This document shows, piece after piece, positions 1 through 6,101 of a DNA stretch of 11,302 nucleotides. The translations under genes were made by a program, and so were the position numbers. The notes beneath the pieces were generated by a model. That model saw only the letters and a program-made list of their open reading frames with translations. It did not search any database and was not told the origin of the DNA. Positions within the stretch are counted from its first letter, which is position 1. Every line of letters begins with the position of its first letter. The DNA lies in NCBI GenBank assembly GCA_016204905.1, contig JACQJU010000124.1, forward strand, positions 1-11,302, given 5' to 3'. Source of the stretch: Candidatus Gottesmanbacteria bacterium (GTDB lineage: Bacteria > Patescibacteriota > Microgenomatia > 2-02-FULL-39-11).

Positions 1-15
1 GAATAATTAGAAATT

Positions 16-2163
16 ATGAACATACTCATCCCAGATTCCTGGCTTCGTGAATATCTAGATACTCCTGCTACTCCTTCCCAAATCAAGACACATCTTTCAT
101 TGTGTGGACCAACCATAGATAGAATAAACTCAGTTGATGGCGATTTTATTTATGATGTGGAAATTACATCCAACAGAGTAGATATGGCCTCGGTTCATGG
201 TATAGCTAGAGAAGCTAGAGCTATACTTCCCAGATTTGGCATCCCAGCAAAACTTAAAGCACCTCGGGGGTGGCAGGCTGAAGCGTCAGCGAAAGCCATG
301 ACTCCCCCGATGGTGAAGGAATCAAGAAAAGAACTATCTCTGACAGTTTCTGATCCTGACAAACTTTGCGATCGACTCCTTGCACTTGTCATTGATGGAG
401 TAAAAGTAGGCGAGTCTCCAAAATTTATGAAAGATAGACTAGAAAAATCTGGAATCCGATCGCTTAACAATCTCATCGATATTACCAATTATGTCATGCT
501 GGAATTAGGTCATCCCTGCCATGTCTTTGATTATGATCGTATAAAAACCGCCAAACTGATATTAAGAAAGGCCAAAAGGGGTGAAAAATTGGTCACTCTG
601 GATAATAAAGAATTTACACTCGAGGAAAATGATGTCATCATCGATGATGGCACCGGCAGAATTATCGATCTTCCTGGTATTATAGGTACAGCCAATAGCG
701 TCGTCACAGATGCTACCAAAAGGATAGTTTTATTTATCGAATCCAATAATCCTCTAAATATTAGAAAAACTTCTATGCGACTGGGTACTAGGACTCTTGC
801 TGCCACTCTCAACGAGAAACACCCTGATCCAGACCTCGCTAAAACAACATTCCTAAGAGCAATGAAGCTCTTTCAAGAAATCGCCTCAGTAAAACTGGCG
901 GGAAAAATTATTGATATCTATCCAAACCCTCCAAAAATTAAGACTGTCAATATTTCCAGCGATTTTATTAATCAGCGATTAGGCGTCACTCTAAAAACGG
1001 AAGAGATGAAAAGTATTCTAGAATCTCTAGAATTTCAAGTTAAAATTCTTGGCTCACAACTTGCTGTCACTCCACCGTCTTTTCGTCAATTCGACATTAG
1101 TATTCCCGAAGATATTGTCGAAGAAGTAGCCAGAATTTACGGTTATCACAATCTGCCAAGCCGCATTATGTCCGGGGAAATTCCTGTACTTGATAAACAA
1201 CAAGAGATAAAGTCACCTCGGGGGTGGCCGAAGGACTCCCCCGATGGTGGAGGAATCACGACAAACCCTTTATTAATAGAAAATAAACTCAAAAATATAC
1301 TCAAATATTGGGGCTACACAGAAACCTACCATTACTCTTTCGTATCCCAAGAACTCATAGAAAAATCTGGATTAAAAACAGAAGATCATTTGCGCCTTTC
1401 CAATAGTCTCACTCCCGAAACAGAATATATGAGAACCAATCTTATTCCTTCCATGCTTGATACGATCGTCAAGAACCAGGCATATAGAGATAGATTACAA
1501 CTATTTGAACTTGCCAAGATCTACGTCCCACCTCGGGGGTGGCAGGCTGGAGCGGCGGCGAAAGCCATGACTCCCCCGACGGTGAACTCTTTACCAAGTG
1601 AGATTTCCATGCTGACCATCACCAATCAAACGAGCCTTTATCATTTAAAAGGTATTGTCGAAGGACTACTAAAGGAATTAGGAATTAGTGGTCTTACTAA
1701 TAATCCAATGACCAATGACCCAATGACTAATCTCTCTCACTTTTTCCATCCTCAACAAACATTACAAATAACCAAAGACAAAATTCTGTTAGCCACCATC
1801 GGTAAACTCCACCCATCTCTATCAACTAAATTTGCTCTAAAAAAAGATACTTACATAGCCTATCTAAATGTAGAAAACATTATCAAAGTCTATAATCCTC
1901 TCAAAAAATTCACTCCTATCCCACAATATCCTGCTATTATCGAAGATATTACTATCCAAATTAAATCTAATACTCAAATAGGTCTAATTATAGATAATAT
2001 TTATGAAATCAGTAATTTAGTCAAAAATGTAGAACTGATCGATAGATACAAAAACAAAGTTACACTCCGTATCTCGTATCAAGACCCTACCAAAAATCTT
2101 ACAACTGAGGATATTGAGACTATTAGAGAAGAAATAATTCGAAAAGAAAAGGTGCCAAGCTAA
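16..2163 (+). CDS. pheT: Phenylalanyl-tRNA synthetase beta subunit, with in-frame repeat insertions
   Basis: Encodes the beta chain of the cytoplasmic alpha2-beta2 enzyme that charges tRNA-Phe; the partner pheS is probably just upstream, outside the window. The 715-residue product opens with the B1 region (ending near DVEITSNRVDM, residues 48-58) and runs straight to the B3/B4 domain (about 105-290, with NLIDITNYVM and GHPCHVFDYD). B5 follows (about 310-385, IPEDIVEEVARIYGYHNLP), then the inactive synthetase-like core (about 420-620, including LFELAKIY), and a C-terminal FDX-ACB anticodon-binding domain (about 630-715). The EMAP/OB tRNA-binding domain found in ~800-residue PheT is absent, so this is the short form. 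Four stretches look foreign: residues 83-100, 401-412, 506-523 and 563-572. All fall in linkers or loops; without them the protein would be about 657 residues. No clear SD precedes the ATG. Identity is secure. Confidence 0.96.
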   Translation: MNILIPDSWLREYLDTPATPSQIKTHLSLCGPTIDRINSVDGDFIYDVEITSNRVDMASVHGIAREARAILPRFGIPAKLKAPRGWQAEASAKAMTPPMVKESRKELSLTVSDPDKLCDRLLALVIDGVKVGESPKFMKDRLEKSGIRSLNNLIDITNYVMLELGHPCHVFDYDRIKTAKLILRKAKRGEKLVTLDNKEFTLEENDVIIDDGTGRIIDLPGIIGTANSVVTDATKRIVLFIESNNPLNIRKTSMRLGTRTLAATLNEKHPDPDLAKTTFLRAMKLFQEIASVKLAGKIIDIYPNPPKIKTVNISSDFINQRLGVTLKTEEMKSILESLEFQVKILGSQLAVTPPSFRQFDISIPEDIVEEVARIYGYHNLPSRIMSGEIPVLDKQQEIKSPRGWPKDSPDGGGITTNPLLIENKLKNILKYWGYTETYHYSFVSQELIEKSGLKTEDHLRLSNSLTPETEYMRTNLIPSMLDTIVKNQAYRDRLQLFELAKIYVPPRGWQAGAAAKAMTPPTVNSLPSEISMLTITNQTSLYHLKGIVEGLLKELGISGLTNNPMTNDPMTNLSHFFHPQQTLQITKDKILLATIGKLHPSLSTKFALKKDTYIAYLNVENIIKVYNPLKKFTPIPQYPAIIEDITIQIKSNTQIGLIIDNIYEISNLVKNVELIDRYKNKVTLRISYQDPTKNLTTEDIETIREEIIRKEKVPS
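260..315. repeat. Palindromic coding element, copy 1 (56 bp)
   Basis: Ends CACCTCGGGGG and CCCCCGATGGTG are inverted complements apart from one extra base. Inside, TGGC (271-274) can pair with GCCA (295-298), and GCTGA (277-281) with TCAGC (286-290) around an AGCG loop, giving three stacked helices. It is read in frame as residues 83-100 of PheT, beginning PRGWQAEA, in the linker between the B1 and B3 domains. Its GC content is far above the surrounding gene. Confidence 0.9.
1214..1249. repeat. Palindromic coding element, copy 2 (36 bp, lacking the inner hairpin)
   Basis: Has the same left end (CACCTCGGGGGTGGC) and the same right end (CTCCCCCGATGGTG) as the copy at 260-315, but the middle is about 20 bp shorter and lacks the inner stems. 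It is read as PRGWPKDSPDGG, residues 401-412 of PheT, in the linker between B5 and the synthetase-like core. The left end is in the same frame as the other copies. The right end is in a different frame because of the internal length difference. Confidence 0.88.
1529..1584. repeat. Palindromic coding element, copy 3 (56 bp)
   Basis: Same length as the copy at 260-315 and differing at few positions. Outer arms are CACCTCGGGGG and CCCCCGACGGTG, the TGGC/GCCA middle helix is intact (1540-1543 with 1564-1567), and the inner helix is weaker (one G-T wobble, last pair lost). It is read as PheT residues 506-523, beginning PRGWQAGA, in the loop after the LFELAKIY strand. The reading frame matches copy 1 throughout. 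Confidence 0.9.
1705..1726. repeat. CCAATGA short repeat inside pheT
   Basis: Three CCAATGA units (1705-1711, 1712-1718, 1720-1726), the last offset by one base. They are translated as the low-complexity stretch NPMTNDPMTN (residues 563-572 of PheT), in a loop before HFFHPQQTL, which aligns with the conserved HPG-type segment of the family. This looks like a second kind of repeat expansion tolerated in the same gene. Confidence 0.75.
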
Positions 2164-2170
2164 ACCACCT

Positions 2171-2200
2171 TAAATGTGTCCAGCATAAATGTGTCAAGCA
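2171..2200. repeat. Two tandem 15-bp repeats downstream of pheT
   Basis: TAAATGTGTCCAGCA (2171-2185) is followed directly by TAAATGTGTCAAGCA (2186-2200), one mismatch, and then by a further TAAA. Tandem units like this could be protein-binding sites or the edge of a mobile element. They lie exactly between the end of pheT and the end of the minus-strand island. Confidence 0.75.
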
Positions 2201-2201
2201 T

Positions 2202-2274
2202 AAAAAAATGCGCCCTGTTTAGAATAGTAGTATTAACCTTTCGGTTAACCCCAGTTACCCTAAACAGAGCGCAT
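2202..2274 (-). terminator. Intrinsic terminator of the minus-strand small-ORF cluster
   Basis: Read on the minus strand, the arm ATGCGCTCTGTTTAG (2274-2260) pairs with CTAAACAGGGCGCAT (2222-2208) over 15 positions, with one U-G wobble, and is followed at once by seven T (2208-2202). The loop holds a second hairpin, TTAACC-GAAA-GGTTAA (2248-2233), with a GNRA tetraloop. The same positions give a C/A mismatch and a TTTC loop on the plus strand, so the RNA form is on the minus strand. It starts 29 nt after the stop of the 73-residue ORF. The loop is larger than in a typical terminator. Confidence 0.7.
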
Positions 2275-2302
2275 GTACGTTGCAATTGCGGGATCAAAGC
2301 AT

Positions 2303-2524
2303 TTAGGTCGACATGGAGTCAGGTAAACCTGTCTGGCCGATTCCCAATGCCTCATGAATTTCCGTCAGATAATCCTGTGCCACTTGATAGTCATACGGAT
2401 TACCGACGACTTTGGCGAGGTCTGGCCGGATTTGACCGAGGCGCACTATCTGAACCCTGTCGTCCTCGACATCGACATTATATGTGATCATCCAGCGCCC
2501 AAACATTCGCGTCAATGAAATCAT
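2303..2524 (-). CDS. Unrecognised 73-residue protein, last ORF of the minus-strand cluster
   Basis: I do not recognise the family. The start is supported by a near-perfect SD, AGAGGAGG, with nine bases between AGGAGG and the ATG; core genes in this window have nothing comparable. The product is acidic and begins MISLTRMFGRWMITYNVDVE, followed by alternating hydrophobic and charged residues (about 15-30, strand-like) and a probable C-terminal helix (about 45-62). No signal peptide or membrane span is visible. A different-frame 43-codon ORF (2478-2609) overlaps its first 47 nt, so this could be an independent gene or the 3' half of a frameshifted gene of about 100 codons. Some ParE/RelE-like flavour was considered but no motif supports it. 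The intrinsic terminator at 2274-2202 follows. Confidence 0.6.
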   Translation of the reverse strand: MISLTRMFGRWMITYNVDVEDDRVQIVRLGQIRPDLAKVVGNPYDYQVAQDYLTEIHEALGIGQTGLPDSMST

Positions 2525-2609
2525 AAATCGCTTCCTCCTCTAACCACCGATCATGGTCATACAAACTATGGTATCGACCACGATCGGCTGTTAACTTACT
2601 GATTTTCAT
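2478..2609 (-). CDS. Possible 43-codon ORF coupled to the upstream gene
   Basis: The ATG lies inside the last codons of the 76-residue ORF (14-nt overlap), an arrangement typical of translational coupling; no good SD is present. It begins MKISKLTADRGRYHSLY and continues through an acidic WLEEE segment to a stop at 2478-2480. The GAGGAGG that encodes EE here is also the SD of the 73-residue ORF. The ORF could be a real small gene, the 5' part of a gene broken by a frameshift near 2480-2490 (joining to ITYNVDVEDD), or chance. An open frame of 44 codons at this base composition is not very improbable, so confidence is modest. Confidence 0.35.
   Translation of the reverse strand: MKISKLTADRGRYHSLYDHDRWLEEEAIYDFIDANVWALDDHI
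2547..2587 (-). promoter_or_regulatory. Intercistronic hairpin upstream of the 73-residue ORF
   Basis: On minus-strand RNA, CCGATCGTGGTC (2587-2576) pairs fully with GACCATGATCGG (2558-2547) using one G-U wobble. After a bulged G, ATAC pairs with GTAT, leaving an 8-nt loop. The wobble becomes an A/C mismatch on the plus strand, so the structure belongs to the minus-strand transcript. It ends 7 nt before the AGGAGG SD of the 73-residue ORF and may affect its translation or mRNA stability. It also overlaps the 43-codon ORF. Confidence 0.55.
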
Positions 2610-2826
2610 CACCAGCATAGGGATCGATCAGCGATCCCCTTAATTCTTGAGCTATTCTCTGCTCCTCCTCTTGGGCGAAGGACTCACCAACGCCAATACC
2701 ACGGTTGTGACCCTTGTCTGTTACATGAGATTCCTGGCCGTGGATTTTGCAGCGTGGATTGTGTATGCGCTTTCGTTTACCACCTCTGTTGTCTCGGGCG
2801 TAAGTGCACGAACATGCCTCACTCAT
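2596..2826 (-). CDS. Small Cys/His protein, putative zinc-binding, unrecognised
   Basis: Encodes 76 residues beginning MSEACSCTYARDNRGGKRKR. The N-terminal third has CxC (residues 5 and 7), a basic run, then HNPRCKIHG, giving Cys26 and His29. A CxC...CxxH arrangement suggests a small zinc knuckle, similar in style to short phage or actinobacterial proteins with an H-[ND]-P-x-C-x-x-H ending. This resemblance is from memory and the zinc call is an inference. The C-terminal half is acidic and probably helical (FAQEEEQRIAQELRG). The start is preceded by AAGGGGGT six bases upstream. The 3' end overlaps the 43-codon ORF by 14 nt. A GGGATCG/CGATCCC stem (2620-2638) lies in the last codons. No membrane span or signal peptide. 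Confidence 0.6.
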   Translation of the reverse strand: MSEACSCTYARDNRGGKRKRIHNPRCKIHGQESHVTDKGHNRGIGVGESFAQEEEQRIAQELRGSLIDPYAGDENQ

Positions 2827-2829
2827 AAT

Positions 2830-2912
2830 TTACCCCCTTATATTGATTTGCTTCTCTACAGATACGCGGTCGATCAGAACTAATCCTATAAACTTATATT
2901 CCACCTCCTTTT
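2830..2912 (-). other. Strong Shine-Dalgarno without a matching start codon; possible 24-codon mini-ORF
   Basis: On the minus strand AAAAGGAGGTGG (2912-2901) is one of the best SD matches in the window, yet no ATG, GTG or TTG lies 5-10 bases after it. The only nearby start is the GTG inside the SD itself (first base 2904), opening a 24-codon frame beginning MEYKFIGLVLIDRV that stops at 2830, three bases before the next gene's ATG. It may be a leader peptide or the relic of a gene whose start was lost. Confidence 0.3.
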
Positions 2913-2932
2913 GGGAACAGAAACTGTGTAAA

Positions 2933-3202
2933 CTAGCAGCACCTTTGTTTACCCATTTCCGTTATCCTGCCGCGCAGGGATTCAAGATCATCTTTAGTAA
3001 ATCTGCATCTTTCCATCTGGTATCGTACGCGTTTCCAATTCTCGGAATTGAAAACTGCTTCTGGAAAGCGACCTCCGGACTGTGGCCACACGGCAATAGG
3101 ATTAGCATCGCCAGGTTTAAACACCTGAAATTGCCAGCCATCGAGATTTCGCGTTATAATGACCCAATTTCCTGTCGCACTCATTACTCTTTCCTCTAAC
3201 AT
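2933..3202 (-). CDS. Unrecognised 89-residue protein, first ORF of the minus-strand cluster
   Basis: The ATG at 3202 is chosen over the longer frame opening at 3226 because GGAGGTGA sits five bases upstream, an almost perfect SD. A second in-frame ATG follows seven codons later (MSATGNW) with a weaker site. The product begins MLEERVMSATGNWVIITRN, continues with strand-like segments rich in Trp (WQFQVF, IAVWPQ, NWKRVRY), and ends in a charged helix-like region and a CysCys pair. I recognise no domain, signal peptide or membrane segment. It lies downstream of a long inverted repeat (3239-3295) and a possible promoter at 3394-3402. It looks like a globular accessory protein of unknown function. 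Confidence 0.6.
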   Translation of the reverse strand: MLEERVMSATGNWVIITRNLDGWQFQVFKPGDANPIAVWPQSGGRFPEAVFNSENWKRVRYQMERCRFTKDDLESLRGRITEMGKQRCC

Positions 3203-3238
3203 GATTTCACCTCCGTCTGAACTCACTTTTACCGATAT

Positions 3239-3295
3239 TGGTAAAAGATGGTTCTTCGGCTACAAAATTTATAGCCAAAAATCCATCTTTTACCA
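3239..3295. repeat. 13-bp perfect inverted repeat upstream of the minus-strand cluster
   Basis: TGGTAAAAGATGG (3239-3251) is the exact reverse complement of CCATCTTTTACCA (3283-3295). Between them a second inverted pair, GGCTA (3258-3262) and TAGCC (3272-3276), closes on an AT-rich loop. The structure lies 37 nt before the first ATG of the cluster, in the expected 5' leader. It may be an RNA hairpin, an operator for a dimeric regulator, or the end of an inserted repeat. Confidence 0.7.
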
Positions 3296-3393
3296 TCGTA
3301 TTTCCGCAATTTGTCAACGTGCAAAATAAAAAAACAAGAGCTATAAATAAACAAGTGCAATTATTACCTGGTCTTATTACTCTAGATTTCTGG

Positions 3394-3402
3394 ATTATAC
3401 CA
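3394..3402 (-). promoter_or_regulatory. Possible extended -10 promoter for the minus-strand cluster
   Basis: The minus strand reads TGGTATAAT, a perfect -10 hexamer with the upstream TG of an extended -10 site. The region 17 bases further up (TTTATT) is a poor -35. Transcription would begin near 3387 and give a leader of about 185 nt containing the inverted repeat at 3239-3295. A second candidate, TTGACA at 3317-3312 on the same strand, has only a weak -10 (TAAAAG) with a 19-base spacer. The stretch from 3203 to 3438 otherwise shows no gene. Confidence 0.4.
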
Positions 3403-3438
3403 GCAGTAAGGTCAAAAATAAACTATAGGGTAATTATT

Positions 3439-6009
3439 TTACGGGGTAGGAGATGGAGTCACCGTCTTAGGATCTTCCTTGATTCCGATAGTTATCGTTG
3501 ATTCTCCAGTCCGATCGTCCTTGTTATATGCCTTGACTTTAATTTGGTGCACGCCTACTTCCAGAGTCAAATTCTCGTCTATATTATTTTTATCATTAAC
3601 ACTAGTTTTCAGAGAATCATCGATATAAATTTCTATTTTTTTTATTTCTTTGACACTCGATACTTCAGCTCTCACATTTATGGTATTATCATCTATCTTT
3701 TCCATATTGCCAGGTTTTTTGATGGACACTACTATCGTGTTTTCATCAGCAGCCGTAGTCTCTCCCGGCGGATGATATTTTTCCTCTCCTTGTCCTCCTA
3801 TCCAAGCATTTATCCCATCTTGAAAGCGATTTTTACCATCTGTTGAGATAGGATCTTTTTCTTCAAAAACATAATATTCCTTTTCATCATATTGCCCAGT
3901 AGCTATATCTATCACACTAGCCAATTTTTTATTATCGCTTTTAGACACTTTCACTTTTTTATATATCGGAGAGACGCTAGTCGGTTCCGTACCTTTGAGG
4001 AAATATTCACTTCTTGTTCCTATACCATCTTTTGGCAATCCTCCAGCAAAAGAGTCTATATCCATTGCTATCACATTATCTGGCATATTAAGTGGATCAT
4101 TGGAAATATCTCTGAGTACTTCTCGCATCACTCTATTCCAGATAGGTGCCGCTCCGCTCACTCCAGAAGCTAGTTTAGAATCCATCGGCGAATTATCATT
4201 ATTGCCTACCCAGACACCTACTACCGCACCACTTGTATATCCTGCCGTCCAATTATCCCTTTTATCATCAGTCGTTCCCGTTTTGACCGATACTGTTTTA
4301 CCAGGTATAACTAGATAACTATTAGTTCCAAAAACTTCCTTTCTGGAGTCATTATCACTGAGTATATGAGAGATCAAAAAAGCTATACCGTCATCCAACA
4401 CCTTTTTACCCTTTGTCCCTCGATGCTCATAAAGAGTATCTTCATCCTTGTCTGTCACTTTGACTATCGATATTGGCTCATGTAGTGTCCCACCTGTAGC
4501 CAATACTCCATAAGCTGATGTTAGATCTAGCAGAGTGACTTCACCGCCTCCTAGTGTAATAGAAAGTCCCAGACGATTGATATTCTCCTGTGTTGGTTCC
4601 AGGCTAGATATACCCATATCATAAGCCTGCCTCAATATATCTTTTATCCCCACCCAGGCCGTGAGTTTTACCGCTGGCACATTTATAGAGTTCCCCAATG
4701 CATATCGCAGTTGGATAGGTCCCCGGAATTTATTGTCATAATTTTTTGGCACATAATCCGCTTTTCCTTCGCCCCCGGGAAAATGTGTCTCTACATCCAT
4801 CACCAAACTGGATGGCGTATAACCTTTCGATAGAGCCGTAGCATAAGTGATCGGTTTTAGCGCTGATCCCGGCTGCCTCAGTCCCTGTGTCGCTACATCA
4901 AATTTACCCTGAAATTTCTCGTCGGACGAATTGAAATCTTTACTCCCTACTAGCGCCTTTATTTCCCCTGTTTTGGGGTCTATTACTACCAGAGCGCCAT
5001 TCGTAGCCCTAAGCCCTTTGAGTTTATCAATTTCCTCAAGAACTATTTTCTCAGCTTTTTCTTGCATTTTTAGATCCAGAGTTGTAGTTACTCTTAGTCC
5101 GCCTCCGTCGACCATTCTCTCACCAAACTGTTCTACTAGTTGCTTTTTGACATACATCACAAAATGAGCCGCCTTAAAAGATGTACCCTCTTCGGCAAAT
5201 TTTACTTTATCCATTGCTTTATTAGCTTTATCTTCTTCCTCCCTCGTAATATAGCCATCTTCTCTCATCCGTCGGAGTACTTGCTCTGATCGCCAGACAT
5301 AGGCTTTGGGATCTGATCCAAAAGGGGAATAAACAGAAGGCAACTGGGGTAGTCCAGCCAATATAGCCGACTCAATAAGAGTCAGTTCCTTTACATGTTT
5401 TCCAAAATAAGTTTGTGCTGCCGTTTCTACTCCCCAAGCTGTCCCTCCATATGGTGCTTCGTTGAGATACATCTGTAATATTTCATCTTTAGTATATTTT
5501 CGCTCAATTTGCGTTGTTAATATAAATTCTTTCACTTTTCTGGCTATCGATCGCTCATTCGTCAAAAGCACATTTTTTACCAATTGTTGAGTCAGTGTTG
5601 ATCCACCCTGCACACCCCTTAGTGTCAGTGTATTTACAAATGCCCTCATTATACCTTTTATATCCACGCCTTCATGTTTATAAAAGTCTTTATCCTCAAT
5701 CGCCAGTGTGGCATTTTTGAGATGCTCTGGCATGTCCTCAAGCGGTACCGGTACTCGATTCTGATCAGCATAGATGTCATACAAGACTTCACCATTGCGA
5801 TCATATATCACAGTGGAAAGGTTATCGACTCTTTTTATTTTGTCGGGCTGGGGAAGATCACGAGAATACCATATGAAAAGTCCAAATCCAAAAACAAGAA
5901 ACAAAACTACAGCCACTGCCGAAACTGTAGTCAATATGCTAAAAAGCTTCAGTCTATTTTGTGGAAAAAATATTTTCCTGATCTTCCGCGGGATTGGGTT
6001 AAAGCCCAT
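3439..6009 (-). CDS. Class A penicillin-binding protein (bifunctional transglycosylase/transpeptidase)
   Basis: Polymerises lipid II into glycan strands and cross-links them; anchored in the membrane with both catalytic domains outside. The 856 residues show a short basic cytoplasmic tail and one membrane span (about 21-47). The GT51 domain (about 65-235) has catalytic Glu105 in IEDKDFYKHEG, GGSTLTQQLVKN (135-146) and ERKYTKDEILQMYLNEAPYGG (169-189). The transpeptidase domain (about 335-635) has SALK with nucleophile Ser382, SIN (441-443) and KTGTT (576-580). A C-terminal extension (about 755-845) is a predicted Ig-like beta domain that may bind wall polymer, and the tail ends in PSPTP. All catalytic motifs are intact. 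It is transcribed divergently from tyrS, and no strong SD precedes the ATG. No convincing terminator follows, so read-through into the small-ORF cluster on the same strand is possible. Confidence 0.95.
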   Translation of the reverse strand: MGFNPIPRKIRKIFFPQNRLKLFSILTTVSAVAVVLFLVFGFGLFIWYSRDLPQPDKIKRVDNLSTVIYDRNGEVLYDIYADQNRVPVPLEDMPEHLKNATLAIEDKDFYKHEGVDIKGIMRAFVNTLTLRGVQGGSTLTQQLVKNVLLTNERSIARKVKEFILTTQIERKYTKDEILQMYLNEAPYGGTAWGVETAAQTYFGKHVKELTLIESAILAGLPQLPSVYSPFGSDPKAYVWRSEQVLRRMREDGYITREEEDKANKAMDKVKFAEEGTSFKAAHFVMYVKKQLVEQFGERMVDGGGLRVTTTLDLKMQEKAEKIVLEEIDKLKGLRATNGALVVIDPKTGEIKALVGSKDFNSSDEKFQGKFDVATQGLRQPGSALKPITYATALSKGYTPSSLVMDVETHFPGGEGKADYVPKNYDNKFRGPIQLRYALGNSINVPAVKLTAWVGIKDILRQAYDMGISSLEPTQENINRLGLSITLGGGEVTLLDLTSAYGVLATGGTLHEPISIVKVTDKDEDTLYEHRGTKGKKVLDDGIAFLISHILSDNDSRKEVFGTNSYLVIPGKTVSVKTGTTDDKRDNWTAGYTSGAVVGVWVGNNDNSPMDSKLASGVSGAAPIWNRVMREVLRDISNDPLNMPDNVIAMDIDSFAGGLPKDGIGTRSEYFLKGTEPTSVSPIYKKVKVSKSDNKKLASVIDIATGQYDEKEYYVFEEKDPISTDGKNRFQDGINAWIGGQGEEKYHPPGETTAADENTIVVSIKKPGNMEKIDDNTINVRAEVSSVKEIKKIEIYIDDSLKTSVNDKNNIDENLTLEVGVHQIKVKAYNKDDRTGESTITIGIKEDPKTVTPSPTP

Positions 6010-6072
6010 GATCGAAGTTTAACAAAAAGTGTATCTTCAGGCAAATTCGTTTATAAATTTCCAAAATACCAA

Positions 6073-6094
6073 AGGTGTCTATTCTGATACACCT
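6073..6094. promoter_or_regulatory. Small inverted repeat between the PBP gene and tyrS
   Basis: AGGTGT (6073-6078) and ACACCT (6089-6094) form a 6-bp inverted repeat with a 10-base spacer, in the divergent intergenic region (6010-6207). A weak plus-strand promoter overlaps it: TTTCCA (6058-6063), 16 bases, then TATTCT (6080-6085). It could be an operator, or chance. Confidence 0.3.
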
Positions 6095-6101
6095 CTAAGA
6101 T

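Noticed and set aside
2223..2259. Likeness of the minus-strand loop (GGTAAC...CCGAAAGG...TTAATAC) to a 16S rRNA helix
   Set aside because: The match is confined to a common GNRA hairpin context; the flanking arms do not resemble 16S and the whole is explained as a terminator with a nested hairpin.
2303..2524. ParE/RelE-type toxin for the 73-residue ORF, making the island a toxin-antitoxin pair
   Set aside because: The strand-like pattern is suggestive, but no conserved basic or catalytic motif of that fold can be seen and no neighbouring ORF looks like an antitoxin.
2647..3199. Plus-strand ORFs of 78 and 131 codons opposite the small-ORF cluster
   Set aside because: They lack SD sites and recognisable protein character and lie antisense to ORFs with strong SD sites; they are shadows.
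3544..5167. Several plus-strand ORFs of 78-107 codons inside the PBP gene
   Set aside because: All lie opposite an intact PBP coding sequence with full motifs and have biased, low-complexity composition (Ser/Ile/Phe-rich).
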